64,000 bases of DNA from an uncultured Bacteroidales bacterium (lineage in GTDB: Bacteria > Bacteroidota > Bacteroidia > Bacteroidales > Paludibacteraceae), in contig CACWNR010000004.1 of the NCBI GenBank assembly GCA_902762355.1, positions 1 to 64,000 of the forward strand, given 5' to 3'. The notes under the pieces were generated by a model. It was not told the DNA's origin. It ran no database searches and worked only from the letters and a program-made list of their open reading frames with translations. Positions 31,133 to 40,432 of this stretch are shown here, one piece after another. Every line of letters starts with the position of its first letter. The first letter of the stretch is position 1. Position numbers and translations under genes: made by a program.

Positions 31133-31925
31133 GAGTTATGACACCACACGTCTGCGTCAGGACTTCCTGATCGAGCGCGTGTTTGTAGCCAACGAAGTGA
31201 ACATGATCTATTCGATGTACGACCGCATGATCGTAGGCGGTGCGATGCCGGTAGGCGAGACCCTGCTGCTCGAAGCCATCGATCCGCTCAAAGCACCGTA
31301 TTTCCTGACCCGCCGCGAGATGGGTATCTTCAACGTAGGCGGCAAAGGTCGTGTCATCGCCGGTGACGAGGTGTTTGAACTGGATTATAAAGAGGCGCTT
31401 TACCTCGGTCGCGGTGACCGCGAAGTGAAGTTCGAGAGTCTCGATACCAAGCACCCGGCGCTCTTCTACTTCAACTCGACCACTGCACACTGCGCGTATC
31501 CGAACAAGAAAGTGACGAAAGCCGACGCGGTTGTAGCGCACATGGGAAGCCTGGAGATGAGCAACGAGCGCGATATCAACAAGATGCTCGTTAACCAAGT
31601 GCTGCCGACCTGCCAGCTGCAGATGGGTATGACCGAACTGAACACCGGTAGCGTATGGAACACCATGCCGGCACACGTGCACAGCCGTCGTATGGAGGCG
31701 TATTTCTATTTTGAAGTACCCGAAGACCAGGCCGTTTGCCATTTCATGGGCGAGGTAGATGAGACCCGGCACATATGGATGAAAGGCAACCAAGCCGTGC
31801 TGTCGCCGGAGTGGTCGATCCACTCGGCTGCCGCTACGCATAACTACACCTTCATCTGGGGTATGGGTGGTGAGAACCTCGACTACAGCGATCAGGACTT
31901 CAGCAAAATCACGGACCTCAAATAA
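31083..31925 (+). CDS. kduI: 5-dehydro-4-deoxy-D-glucuronate isomerase
   Basis: 280 residues matching KduI along its length: YASNPTDAKSYDTTRLRQDFL, GGAMPVGETLLLE, 'LTRREMGIFNVGGKG', 'MPAHVHSRRMEAYFYFEV' with the metal-binding His pair and Glu, and the C-terminal 'WSIHSAAATHNYTFIWGMGGEN' with the last His. It converts the unsaturated uronate 5-keto form to 3-deoxy-D-glycero-2,5-hexodiulosonate. Paired with kduD downstream. Confidence 0.96.
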   Translation: MKTNYQVRYASNPTDAKSYDTTRLRQDFLIERVFVANEVNMIYSMYDRMIVGGAMPVGETLLLEAIDPLKAPYFLTRREMGIFNVGGKGRVIAGDEVFELDYKEALYLGRGDREVKFESLDTKHPALFYFNSTTAHCAYPNKKVTKADAVVAHMGSLEMSNERDINKMLVNQVLPTCQLQMGMTELNTGSVWNTMPAHVHSRRMEAYFYFEVPEDQAVCHFMGEVDETRHIWMKGNQAVLSPEWSIHSAAATHNYTFIWGMGGENLDYSDQDFSKITDLK

Positions 31926-31942
31926 TTTAGAATTTCAAAATT

Positions 31943-32749
31943 ATGATTTCAAATTTATTTAGTTTGGAAGGCAAGAACGCCTGGGTGACCGGCGGTTGTT
32001 ACGGCATCGGTTTTGCGATCGCAAAGGCTTTTGCACAAGCCGGCGCAAGTAATATCATCTTCAACGCCCGCAGTCAAGAAGCTATCGATAAGGCCTATGA
32101 GTTGTACCACGCAGAGGGTATCGAGAACGCACACGGCTACGTATGCGACGTGACGGACGAGCACGCCGTGAAAGCACTGGTAGAGCAGATTCACCAAGAA
32201 GTGGGTCAGATCGACATCCTCGTTAATAACGCCGGCATCATCAAGCGCATCCCGATGCACGAGATGACACGCGAGGAGTTCCAGCAGGTGATTGACATCG
32301 ACCTCGTGGCACCGTATATCGTATCTGCAGCCGTGCTGCCGGAGATGATGGCGCGGCGCGAAGGCAAGATCATCAATATATGCTCGATGATGAGTGAGTT
32401 GGGCCGTGAGACCGTCAGCGCATATGCCGCAGCCAAGGGTGGACTGAAGATGCTGACGCGTAACATATGCTCAGAGTACGGCGAGTACAACATCCAGTGT
32501 AATGGTCTGGCACCCGGTTATATCGCTACGCCGCAGACCGCACCGCTGCGTGAACCGCAGGCAGACGGCAGCAAACATCCGTTTGATGCGTTCATCTGCG
32601 CGAAGACACCGGCAGGTCGTTGGTTGGAGCCGGACGAGTTAGGTGCACCGGCCGTGTTCCTGGCAAGCCACGCATCCGATGCCGTGAACGGACATATACT
32701 CTTTGTAGATGGCGGTATCCTCGCCTATATCGGACGTCAACCGAAATGA
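31943..32749 (+). CDS. kduD: 2-dehydro-3-deoxy-D-gluconate 5-dehydrogenase (SDR)
   Basis: 268 residues. Rossmann motif VTGGCYGIGFAIAKAF (~15-30), NNAGIIKR, catalytic Ser (ICSMMSE) and YAAAKGG (Tyr, Lys), all in SDR order, plus the KduD/gluconate-5-dehydrogenase C-terminus. It reduces 2,5-diketo-3-deoxygluconate to KDG in breakdown of pectin or glycosaminoglycan uronates. Its stop overlaps the DUF4861 gene start (ATGA). Confidence 0.93.
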   Translation: MISNLFSLEGKNAWVTGGCYGIGFAIAKAFAQAGASNIIFNARSQEAIDKAYELYHAEGIENAHGYVCDVTDEHAVKALVEQIHQEVGQIDILVNNAGIIKRIPMHEMTREEFQQVIDIDLVAPYIVSAAVLPEMMARREGKIINICSMMSELGRETVSAYAAAKGGLKMLTRNICSEYGEYNIQCNGLAPGYIATPQTAPLREPQADGSKHPFDAFICAKTPAGRWLEPDELGAPAVFLASHASDAVNGHILFVDGGILAYIGRQPK

Positions 32750-33588
32750 AAAAGATATTTTTTATAGGATTAGTAGCTCTCTGCCTGACGGCATGTCAGA
32801 AACAGACGGTGCAGCCGAAAGTGTACGGTCGTTTTGTGCCCGAGCGCAAGGATGACTTCGCATGGGAGAATGAGTATGCAGCCTATCGTATGTACGGTCC
32901 GAGTCTGCGTCCGGAGAACCCGTCCAACGGTGTGGATCTATGGCTCAAGGCGAGTCCGGAACTGGTAGTGGATAGTTTCTATTACCGCGAGCATGTGTTG
33001 GGTCTGCCGTACCACATCAACTACGGTAAGGGTCTCGACTGCTACAAGGTCGGACACACAGCTGGTTGTGGAGGTTTGATCGTTATGGCGAGTGACACGA
33101 CGTATGTAGGCGGCGCGTATGACCGCTGGGAGATCCTGGAGCAGACGCCGGAGAAGTTCGTCTTCAAGTTAGAGTACGATAGTCTGCTTGTGGCCGGACA
33201 TGTATTGAAAGAGTCCATCACCATTACCGCCGAAGCAGGTACAGCACTCAACCAAGCGGATGTAGTGCTGACCGGCGAGTATGACGGCGAGTTGTTGGTC
33301 GGCGGCGGTATATTCATGCACGACACGATCGATCACTTCGAGGTGTACGAAAATATCGGCATGATCTTCTACGAGGAAGACGCGCTGAGTGACAAGACGG
33401 CTGCTAAGATGAACTACGACTACAACGGTAGTACAAGTCAAGGACGTATCTACATCACGGTTCAGACACCGGATGCCACCGTAACGGATATCCAAGACGG
33501 TAACCTCGTGGCTGTAAAACCGTACACCTTAGGTGACACATTAACGTATTATTTCGGGGCAACCTGGAGTGAGTGGAAAGAACAATGA
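32746..33588 (+). CDS. DUF4861 lipoprotein, probable uronate-pathway accessory
   Basis: 280 residues from 32746; lipobox LTAC at the end of a short signal. 'VYGRFVPERKDDFAWENEYAAYRMYGP' and 'GKGLDCYKVGHTAGCGG' are DUF4861 hallmarks. DUF4861 proteins accompany uronate lyases and KduI/KduD in Bacteroidota; activity is not established, although the beta-sandwich with conserved acidic residues suggests a carbohydrate enzyme. Start chosen by the signal peptide and the 4-bp overlap with kduD. Confidence 0.85.
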   Translation: MKKIFFIGLVALCLTACQKQTVQPKVYGRFVPERKDDFAWENEYAAYRMYGPSLRPENPSNGVDLWLKASPELVVDSFYYREHVLGLPYHINYGKGLDCYKVGHTAGCGGLIVMASDTTYVGGAYDRWEILEQTPEKFVFKLEYDSLLVAGHVLKESITITAEAGTALNQADVVLTGEYDGELLVGGGIFMHDTIDHFEVYENIGMIFYEEDALSDKTAAKMNYDYNGSTSQGRIYITVQTPDATVTDIQDGNLVAVKPYTLGDTLTYYFGATWSEWKEQ

Positions 33589-34574
33589 CATATCTGATTA
33601 TTCGTTTGGCGACTTTAGGCAATGTGGCGATGACAGTTCCTGTCGTGGCTTCGTTGAGTAAGCGCTATCCGAATGATCGGTTCATTGTAGCAAGCAAGAA
33701 AGACCTGGCGGCGATGTTCGCCTCGATGCCGAACGTAGAGTTCCGGGAGGTGGACAACCACTTGGGATGGAAAGGTGTGTTCGCTATCTGGCGGGCATGG
33801 CGAGATGGGGTCGATGCGGTGATTGACCTGCAGGACTTACCTCGGACACGACTCTTTGACTTATTAATGTGGCTGAGCGGCAAGAAGGTAACGAAAGTAC
33901 GTTACGGACGTTTTCACAAACACCTGATCACCAAGTTAGGGGTATGGAAGCAACAGTTGCCTTCTGAGTTCGAGCGCTACAGAGATGCTTTCCGCAGAGC
34001 AGGGCTGGAGACGGACGACCAATTCACCGCGATCACGAAGAACCTCGCTGCGTTCAAGAAAGTGACGGAGCGTTTTGGGGAGAAGAAAGGTCGTTGGATA
34101 GGTCTGGCGCCCTTTGCCAAGAGTCGGTCGAACATGCTCCCCTACCGCGTGACCAAAGAGGTCATTGAGCGGTTGACCAGAGACAAGAAGACGCGTGTGT
34201 TCCTCTTCGGCGCGGGTAAGATCGAATGCGAGATGCTGCGCCAATGGTCCACCGTCTTCCCGAACACAACGAGTGTCGCGGGGCAACTGAAACTGAAAGA
34301 AGAACTGGAACTGATGCGTATGTTGGACGTGATGATCTGTATGGACAGTGCGAACCAACACCTGTCGAGTCTGGTAGGCTTACGGGCTATCAGCGTATGG
34401 TGCGCCACGCATCCGATGATCGGCTTTGCGGGTTGGAAACAGAACCCCGACGACATCATCCAACGGCATGACTTACGATGCCGGCCGTGCACTTGTCACG
34501 GTACAAATCACTGCCGGTACGGTAACTACGCCTGCCGACAGATAGAAGCAGAAACAATAGTAAAACAGATATGA
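33585..34574 (+). CDS. Glycosyltransferase family 9 (heptosyltransferase-like)
   Basis: 329 residues. MTYLIIRLATLGNVAMTVPVVASL is the GT9 N-terminus, with a second Rossmann-type half: WIGLAPFAKSRSNMLP, 'VFLFGAGKIECEML', and 'MLDVMICMDSANQHLSSLVGLRAISVW', which binds the sugar nucleotide. Likely adds heptose or another residue to lipopolysaccharide core. ATGA overlap with the gene before and with parA after. Confidence 0.88.
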   Translation: MTYLIIRLATLGNVAMTVPVVASLSKRYPNDRFIVASKKDLAAMFASMPNVEFREVDNHLGWKGVFAIWRAWRDGVDAVIDLQDLPRTRLFDLLMWLSGKKVTKVRYGRFHKHLITKLGVWKQQLPSEFERYRDAFRRAGLETDDQFTAITKNLAAFKKVTERFGEKKGRWIGLAPFAKSRSNMLPYRVTKEVIERLTRDKKTRVFLFGAGKIECEMLRQWSTVFPNTTSVAGQLKLKEELELMRMLDVMICMDSANQHLSSLVGLRAISVWCATHPMIGFAGWKQNPDDIIQRHDLRCRPCTCHGTNHCRYGNYACRQIEAETIVKQI

Positions 34575-35335
34575 GTAAAATTATTTCATTAGCAAACCAA
34601 AAAGGAGGAGTCGGCAAAACGACCACTTCCATCAACTTGGCGGCGGCACTTGCCAAGATGGGCAAACATGTGTTGCTCGTCGATGCCGATCCGCAGGCGA
34701 ACACCTCGTCCGGTCTGGGCGTGGAGATCCGCGAGTTGGACAACACAATCTACGAGTGCCTCGTGAACGGTGTGGATCCGCATTCGGCGATTGTACACAC
34801 GAAGACCAAGAACCTGGACATGATGCCGAGTCATATCGACTTGGTGGGAGCAGAGATCGAGATGCTGAACCTGGAGCACCGCGAGCAGTTGCTCAAAAAT
34901 ATCCTGACGCAGGTACGTGACGAGTACGACTACATTTTGATTGACTGCAGTCCTTCGTTGGGTCTGATTACCGTCAACGCCCTAACGGCCAGCGACAGCG
35001 TGATCATTCCGGTACAATGCGAGTTCTTCGCGCTGGAAGGTATCGCGAAGTTGCTGAACACGATCAAGATCATCAAGTCCAAACTGAACCCGGCGCTGAA
35101 GATCGAGGGCTTCCTGCTGACGATGTTCGACAATCGTCTGCGACTGAGTAATCAGGTGTACGAAGAAGTCAAACGTCACTTCGGCGATCTGGTGTTCAAC
35201 ACCGTTATCGCACGTAACGTACGTCTGAGTGAGGCGCCGTCGCACGGCGTGTCGGTACTTGAGTACGACTCCAGTTCACGAGGCGCAAAACATTACACGG
35301 CCTTAGCCAAAGAATTAATTGCACGGAACAAATGA
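34571..35335 (+). CDS. parA: Chromosome-partitioning ATPase ParA (Soj)
   Basis: 254 residues. Deviant Walker A QKGGVGKTTTSINLAAAL (residues ~9-26), Walker A' DADPQANTSSGLG, Walker B DYILIDCSPSLG. ParA moves the origin region with ParB. Coupled to parB (ATGA). Confidence 0.96.
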   Translation: MSKIISLANQKGGVGKTTTSINLAAALAKMGKHVLLVDADPQANTSSGLGVEIRELDNTIYECLVNGVDPHSAIVHTKTKNLDMMPSHIDLVGAEIEMLNLEHREQLLKNILTQVRDEYDYILIDCSPSLGLITVNALTASDSVIIPVQCEFFALEGIAKLLNTIKIIKSKLNPALKIEGFLLTMFDNRLRLSNQVYEEVKRHFGDLVFNTVIARNVRLSEAPSHGVSVLEYDSSSRGAKHYTALAKELIARNK

Positions 35336-36162
35336 AAAAGATGACAGGTTTAGGACGAGGTCTTGATGCATTGATCGACACCTCGCATGTAGATACCAAC
35401 GGTGGCAGTTCGATCTCGGAGATTGAACTGAGCGCCATAGTAGCCAACCCCGATCAGCCGCGTAGGACGTTCGATGAGGAGGCGTTGCAAGAGTTAGCGG
35501 ACTCGATTCGTGAGCACGGTGTGATATCGCCTATCACGCTGCGCGACAACGGCGACGGTACGTATATGATCATTGCCGGAGAGCGTCGTTTCCGCGCGAG
35601 TAAGTTAGCCGGCCTGGAGCGTATCCCGGCGTACATCCGCACGGCCAAGGACGAGCAGGTGATGGAATGGGCCCTTATCGAGAACATCCAGCGTGAGGAC
35701 TTGGATGCTATCGAGATCGCTTTGGCATACCAGCGTCTGATGGACGAGTACGACCTGACGCAAGAGCGTATGGCCGAGCGCGTGGGAAAGAAACGTGCGA
35801 CGGTAGCCAATTACCTGCGTCTGCTCAAACTACCGGCAGAGATTCAAGTGGGAATCAAGGAGAAGAAGATCGAGATGGGTCACGCCCGCGCTATTTTAGC
35901 CACTCCTTTTGCAGAACGACAATTGGCGCTGTACCAGCGCATCCTCAAAGAAGGACTCTCGGTGCGCAAAGTGGAGGAACTGGCACAAGCAGACAAAGCG
36001 GAGAGCATCAAGCCCAAAGAGAAAAGCGTTAATCCCTATGCCGCTCTGGAGAAAGAGCTGAGTTACACCAGCGGACTCAAAGTGAAGATCCAGGCAGGCA
36101 AGGTGACGATCGCCTTCAACAACGAAGAAGAATTAACATATATTGCACAACGACTGCGTTGA
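35332..36162 (+). CDS. parB: Chromosome-partitioning protein ParB
   Basis: 276 residues. GLGRGLDALID start, CTP-binding ParB/Srx domain with NPDQPRRTFDEEALQELADSI, GERRFRASKLAG and ENIQREDL, then the HTH 'RVGKKRATVANYLRLLKLP' that binds parS, and a C-terminal dimerisation domain. I did not find a clear 16-bp parS site in the window. Its stop overlaps a TTG start of the next gene. Confidence 0.95.
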   Translation: MKKMTGLGRGLDALIDTSHVDTNGGSSISEIELSAIVANPDQPRRTFDEEALQELADSIREHGVISPITLRDNGDGTYMIIAGERRFRASKLAGLERIPAYIRTAKDEQVMEWALIENIQREDLDAIEIALAYQRLMDEYDLTQERMAERVGKKRATVANYLRLLKLPAEIQVGIKEKKIEMGHARAILATPFAERQLALYQRILKEGLSVRKVEELAQADKAESIKPKEKSVNPYAALEKELSYTSGLKVKIQAGKVTIAFNNEEELTYIAQRLR

Positions 36163-36752
36163 AACGTTGGATTGTCATAGTATTGCTGAGCGTGCTCTCG
36201 TTGCCGATCTTGGCACACGAACCGGACAGCGTTTATTTCCGTAAACCGGACGCCATCAAGGCCGTTTGGCTGGGGGCGATCGTGCCCGGCGCGGGACAGA
36301 TTTACAACAAGTCCTACTGGAAACTGCCGATCGTGTACGGTGCGTTCATGGGCTGCGGATACGCCATCCAATGGACGAACAACCGCTATTCGGGTTTCAG
36401 GACGGCGTATCTGGATCTGTATAACGACATCCAGGCAGGCACGGTGAGTGAAGACCCGAGTAAGACGTATATAGCCGTCATTCCGGAGGGGTATGATTTG
36501 AACCGTGTGGGTGGTCAAGAGCGATGGATGAACACGCTCAAGAACCAGCAGAGTATCTACCGGCGTTACCGGGATTACTCCATCCTGGCTACCGTCATCG
36601 TGTATGCGCTGAGCCTGATTGATGCGTACGTCGATGCGCAGTTATTCGATTTTGATATATCGCCCGACTTGACGCTCAATGTAGAACCACAGATTTATTA
36701 TGACCTCCAGCACCAACAGAGTGCAGAACTTAAATTAGCGATACAATTTTGA
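36159..36752 (+). CDS. DUF5683 membrane protein
   Basis: 197 residues from a TTG overlapping the parB stop. Signal or first helix, then KAVWLGAIVPGAGQIYNKSYW, the conserved DUF5683 motif, and further membrane segments 'WKLPIVYGAFMGCGYAIQW' and 'ATVIVYALSLIDAYVDA'. It is commonly encoded between parB and a lytic transglycosylase in Bacteroidota. Function unknown. Confidence 0.85.
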   Translation: MKRWIVIVLLSVLSLPILAHEPDSVYFRKPDAIKAVWLGAIVPGAGQIYNKSYWKLPIVYGAFMGCGYAIQWTNNRYSGFRTAYLDLYNDIQAGTVSEDPSKTYIAVIPEGYDLNRVGGQERWMNTLKNQQSIYRRYRDYSILATVIVYALSLIDAYVDAQLFDFDISPDLTLNVEPQIYYDLQHQQSAELKLAIQF

Positions 36753-38095
36753 AAAAGTTTTTTATACTGATAGCCTGTCTGGCTACGCTGAGTGCGTATG
36801 CCGAAGAGTTGGCTCCGGATAGCATCGACAACCCGGAAGTCATGGGACAACTGGACAGCATGACCATCGACAGTCTCGTTCTCCTGGATAGTCTGGAACT
36901 GGCCGAAGATACGATCATTCCCGTTCGTCCGTTCTATGAAGCATGGAACGACAGCGACCTGACGGACATCGAGATGCGGGCCTTGGACTGGAGCCTGCGG
37001 TGGCTGGACACGACCGACTGCGTCTCGGTGCATGACACCACTACCCTGCCCGACTCTGTCTATAAGGCGCGTTTACAGGCATTGCCCTGCGTGATTGAGT
37101 TGCCATATAACGAGCGCGTGCGCGCGTTTATATTACGGTACGTGAAGCGCAGCCCCAAACAGGTCGCACGTATGATGCGAATGAGCGAGTACTATTTCCC
37201 GCTGTTCGAAGATGTATTGGGGCATTATGACCTGCCGTACGAACTGAAATACCTGCCGATCATTGAGTCGGCGCTCAATCCGATAGCACGTTCGCATGTC
37301 GGTGCAGCGGGTCTGTGGCAATTCATGCCGGCGACGGGTAAGTTGTTCGGCTTGGAGGTCAACTCGTTGGTGGACGAGCGTATGGATCCGCTCAAATCGA
37401 CCGAAGCAGCTTGTCGCTTCTTGAGTAGCATGTACGCCATCTACCATGACTGGAACCTCGTCATCGCGGCCTATAACTGCGGTGCGGGTAATGTGAACAA
37501 GGCCATCCGCAAAGCCGGTGGTAAGCGCGATTTCTGGTCGATATATCCTTTCCTTCCCCGCGAGACACGTAACTACGTGCCGATCTTCATTGCCGCTAAC
37601 TACGCCATGAACTACGGTCAGGAACACGGCATCTGCAAAGCACCGATAGAGGACAAAGCCATGGTGACGGACACGATCCGTACCAATCAGCGTATGCACC
37701 TCCAACAGATCAGCGATAACTTAGGTATTGAGATGGCCGAACTGAGACGTCTCAACCCGCAGTATTCGCGCGATATCCTGCCGGGCGGAAGCATGTACAC
37801 GCTCTGCCTGCCGACGGATAAAATGGGACCGTTCATCGACATGCAAGACTCGATCATTGCCTATAAGGCAGACAGCCTGATCAACAACCGCCGCGCAGAG
37901 ATCGATTTGGCAAAAGTGACATCTGTCAGCGGTGCGTACCGCGTGAACGGCGTGACGTATTATAAAATCAAGCGAGGCGACACCTTAGGCGGCATTGCAA
38001 AGAAATTCCACTGCACCGTCAAACAACTCAAACAATGGAACGGCTTGAAGAACGATAATATCCGCGAAGGTCAAAAACTGAAGATTTGCAGATAA
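36749..38095 (+). CDS. Membrane-bound lytic murein transglycosylase D-like, with LysM
   Basis: 448 residues from a TTG. Signal peptide; SLT domain with YLPIIESALNPIARSHVGAAG (catalytic Glu172), 'LWQFMPATGK' and 'AAYNCGAGNVNKAI'; two LysM-like repeats near the C-terminus, the last being YYKIKRGDTLGGIAKKFH to GQKLKICR. It cleaves peptidoglycan between MurNAc and GlcNAc. Its long acidic N-terminal stretch (D/S/L-rich, ~20-60) is of unknown use. Confidence 0.92.
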   Translation: MKKFFILIACLATLSAYAEELAPDSIDNPEVMGQLDSMTIDSLVLLDSLELAEDTIIPVRPFYEAWNDSDLTDIEMRALDWSLRWLDTTDCVSVHDTTTLPDSVYKARLQALPCVIELPYNERVRAFILRYVKRSPKQVARMMRMSEYYFPLFEDVLGHYDLPYELKYLPIIESALNPIARSHVGAAGLWQFMPATGKLFGLEVNSLVDERMDPLKSTEAACRFLSSMYAIYHDWNLVIAAYNCGAGNVNKAIRKAGGKRDFWSIYPFLPRETRNYVPIFIAANYAMNYGQEHGICKAPIEDKAMVTDTIRTNQRMHLQQISDNLGIEMAELRRLNPQYSRDILPGGSMYTLCLPTDKMGPFIDMQDSIIAYKADSLINNRRAEIDLAKVTSVSGAYRVNGVTYYKIKRGDTLGGIAKKFHCTVKQLKQWNGLKNDNIREGQKLKICR

Positions 38096-38118
38096 CTGAC
38101 TACTGAATGCTGAATACT
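38095..38118. repeat. Heptamer array CTGAATA/CTGACTA at the start of merR-like gene
   Basis: CTGACTA, CTGAATG, CTGAATA, CTGAA. The ATG of the next gene is inside the second unit. Confidence 0.85.
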
Positions 38119-38439
38119 GAAAAAATATATTATTCGCTGCGCGAGACGGAGACCGAGACCGGTGTGCAGGCTTCTACGTTGCGCTATTGGGAGAAAGAGT
38201 TCGAGCAACTCAACCCGCGCAAGGACGGACACGGCAATCGATACTACACGCTCGAGGATCAGGAACTGATCAAGCGCATCAAGTATATACGCGACGAACT
38301 GAAGATCACGCGTATCGAGGCCATCCGCAAGGAACTCGCCTCCAACGCCAAACGCTCCGACGAACGGCAAGCGGCTCTGGAAATCCTCCAGCGCGTTCGC
38401 GAGGAATTATGTGAAATCCGCAAAATGATTAAGCAATGA
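38107..38439 (+). CDS. MerR-family transcriptional regulator
   Basis: 110 residues. 'YYSLRETETETGVQASTLRYWEKEF' is a MerR helix-turn-helix, followed by the wing (GHGNRYYTLEDQELIKRIKYI) and a short dimerisation helix rich in E and R. It is one of the short MerR proteins common in Bacteroidota. The start codon is given by a heptamer array, so translation initiation lacks a normal leader. It ends 4 bp inside the next gene. Confidence 0.9.
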   Translation: MLNTEKIYYSLRETETETGVQASTLRYWEKEFEQLNPRKDGHGNRYYTLEDQELIKRIKYIRDELKITRIEAIRKELASNAKRSDERQAALEILQRVREELCEIRKMIKQ

Positions 38440-38873
38440 GTACTCCCCAAAATCCGTTTATAGCGCGCCTGCTGACATCGCAAGAGACTTTCTTTCAGAT
38501 GATCCGGTACGGCTTTGTCGGAGGAGTCGCTTTTGTGGCTGACTACGGTTCATTATATGCATTCACGGAATGGTTAGGCGTACAATACCTGGTATCAGCT
38601 GCATTGGCGTTTATTATCGGTCTCACCGTCAACTACATCCTGAGCAACCTCATTGTGTTTACCACCCACCGTTTAGAGAACCGATGGCTGGAATTCGCCA
38701 TTTTTGCCATCATCGGTGTCATCGGTTTGGGCTTAAACGAAGGTATCATGTATTGCTCTTGCGAACTGGCGGGTATACACTATATGATTGCCAAATTAAT
38801 ATCTACGGCACTGGTGTTCTTCTGGAACTTCTTTGCCCGCAAACTAACTCTATTCTATAAACAAAAAGCATGA
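38436..38873 (+). CDS. GtrA-family membrane protein
   Basis: 145 residues with four membrane segments. [22 protein letters not shown] and '[14 protein letters not shown]' plus '[12 protein letters not shown]' match GtrA, thought to flip polyprenyl-linked sugars or help bactoprenol glucosylation. ATGA overlaps at both ends tie it to MerR and the oxidoreductase. Confidence 0.9.
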   Translation: MSTPQNPFIARLLTSQETFFQMIRYGFVGGVAFVADYGSLYAFTEWLGVQYLVSAALAFIIGLTVNYILSNLIVFTTHRLENRWLEFAIFAIIGVIGLGLNEGIMYCSCELAGIHYMIAKLISTALVFFWNFFARKLTLFYKQKA

Positions 38874-40432
38874 AAACTGCCCTCATTATAGGTGCCGGTC
38901 CGGCCGGTTTAACAGCAGCAACCGAATTATTACAACGTACGGATATTCATCCGATTGTACTGGAAGCCACCGATCAAATCGGAGGTATTTCACAAACAGT
39001 CAACTATCACGGTAACCGTATGGACATCGGTGGTCACCGTTTCTTCTCCAAGAACGAACGTGTGACGCAATGGTGGCAGGAACTGATGCCGATGCAAGGA
39101 GCACCGGCTTTGGATGATATCCTGCTACAGAAAAACAAACCGCTCGTCCAAGACGGTCCCGACCCGGAGAAGACCGACCGGGTCATGCTGAATCGCGAGC
39201 GTGTATCCAGAATCTTCTTCCTGCGTAAGTTCTTCGATTATCCTATCTCTGTCAAGTGGGCTACCTTCGCCGGTCTAGGACTGAAGAACACGTTCCGTGC
39301 CGGATTTGGTTACATGAAAGCCGTGTTCCATAAACTGCCGGAGACATCGCTGGAAAATTTCTACATCAATCGCTTCGGACGTCCTTTATATGAGATGTTC
39401 TTCGAAGACTACACCACCAAAGTGTGGGGCGTTCACCCCTCGCAAATAGGAGCCAGTTGGGGTGCGCAACGCGTGAAAGGACTCTCCATCTTCGCGCTAC
39501 TAAAGGATGTACTGACACGACCGTTCCGGCGTGCTAATGACGGACAGAAGAACGTAGAGACATCCCTCATTGAGCAATTCGTTTATCCCAAGTACGGCCC
39601 CGGACAATTATGGACATTGGCAGCAGAGCGCGTTAAAGCCCTCGGCGGTGAAGTGTGGATGGAAAGCGAAGTCGTCGGCATTAACATCAAGAACAATCAA
39701 GTTGTTTCGGTCGATGTACAGACACCGAAAGGAAAACAAACCATCCCGTGTGACTACTGCTTCTCCAGTATGCCTATTCGTGACCTGATAGCGGCCTTCC
39801 ATGGCATAACTATTCCTTCCAATGTCGCTAAGACGGCTGATGGTTTACCTTATCGCGATTTCATTACTGTAGGTGTTCTTGTTAAGAAACTGCGTATCAC
39901 CAACGGCACTACTATTCGTACGTGGGAGGAGCGTGTGCCCGATACGTGGATTTATGTGCAGGAACGCGATGTGAAGGTAGGACGCTTGCAGATTTTCAAC
40001 AACTGGTCTCCATACATGGTCAAGAACTACAAAGAGAATATGTTCATCGGCATGGAGTATTTCTGCAACGAAGGAGACGAATTATGGCAGATGTCGCAAG
40101 AAGATTTCATCCGTATGGCCATCGAGGAACTGGCGAAGATCGATGTGGTCGATCCGGCTGATGTACTGGATGCGACACAAGTGAAGATCAAAAAGGCGTA
40201 CCCTGCATATTTCGGAACATATGATGACCTGCCAACCGTTCGCGAATTCCTGGACACCATCCCTAACCTCTGGTGTATCGGCCGAAACGGGCAACATCGT
40301 TATAACAATATGGACCACTCGATGCTGACCGCCATGGAGGCTGTAGATAACATTGCTGCAGGTAGCACCGACAAACAAAATGTATGGAACGTCAATACTG
40401 AAACAGAGTATCATGAACAGAAAAACAAATAA
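38870..40432 (+). CDS. NAD(P)/FAD-dependent oxidoreductase (UDP-galactopyranose-mutase/protoporphyrinogen-oxidase fold)
   Basis: 520 residues. FAD-binding [18 protein letters not shown] (~5-22), [14 protein letters not shown] and [15 protein letters not shown] are typical, with a second FAD contact in '[22 protein letters not shown]'. Such proteins flank GtrA and glycosyltransferases in Bacteroidota surface loci. Substrate is not known; mutase, desaturase or oxidase activity on a lipid-linked sugar is possible. Confidence 0.85.
   Translation: MKTALIIGAGPAGLTAATELLQRTDIHPIVLEATDQIGGISQTVNYHGNRMDIGGHRFFSKNERVTQWWQELMPMQGAPALDDILLQKNKPLVQDGPDPEKTDRVMLNRERVSRIFFLRKFFDYPISVKWATFAGLGLKNTFRAGFGYMKAVFHKLPETSLENFYINRFGRPLYEMFFEDYTTKVWGVHPSQIGASWGAQRVKGLSIFALLKDVLTRPFRRANDGQKNVETSLIEQFVYPKYGPGQLWTLAAERVKALGGEVWMESEVVGINIKNNQVVSVDVQTPKGKQTIPCDYCFSSMPIRDLIAAFHGITIPSNVAKTADGLPYRDFITVGVLVKKLRITNGTTIRTWEERVPDTWIYVQERDVKVGRLQIFNNWSPYMVKNYKENMFIGMEYFCNEGDELWQMSQEDFIRMAIEELAKIDVVDPADVLDATQVKIKKAYPAYFGTYDDLPTVREFLDTIPNLWCIGRNGQHRYNNMDHSMLTAMEAVDNIAAGSTDKQNVWNVNTETEYHEQKNK

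Noticed and set aside
34571-36162. Origin region with parS sites near parAB
   Set aside because: I looked for the 16-bp parS palindrome near parAB and saw no convincing match; dnaA and gidA are also absent.
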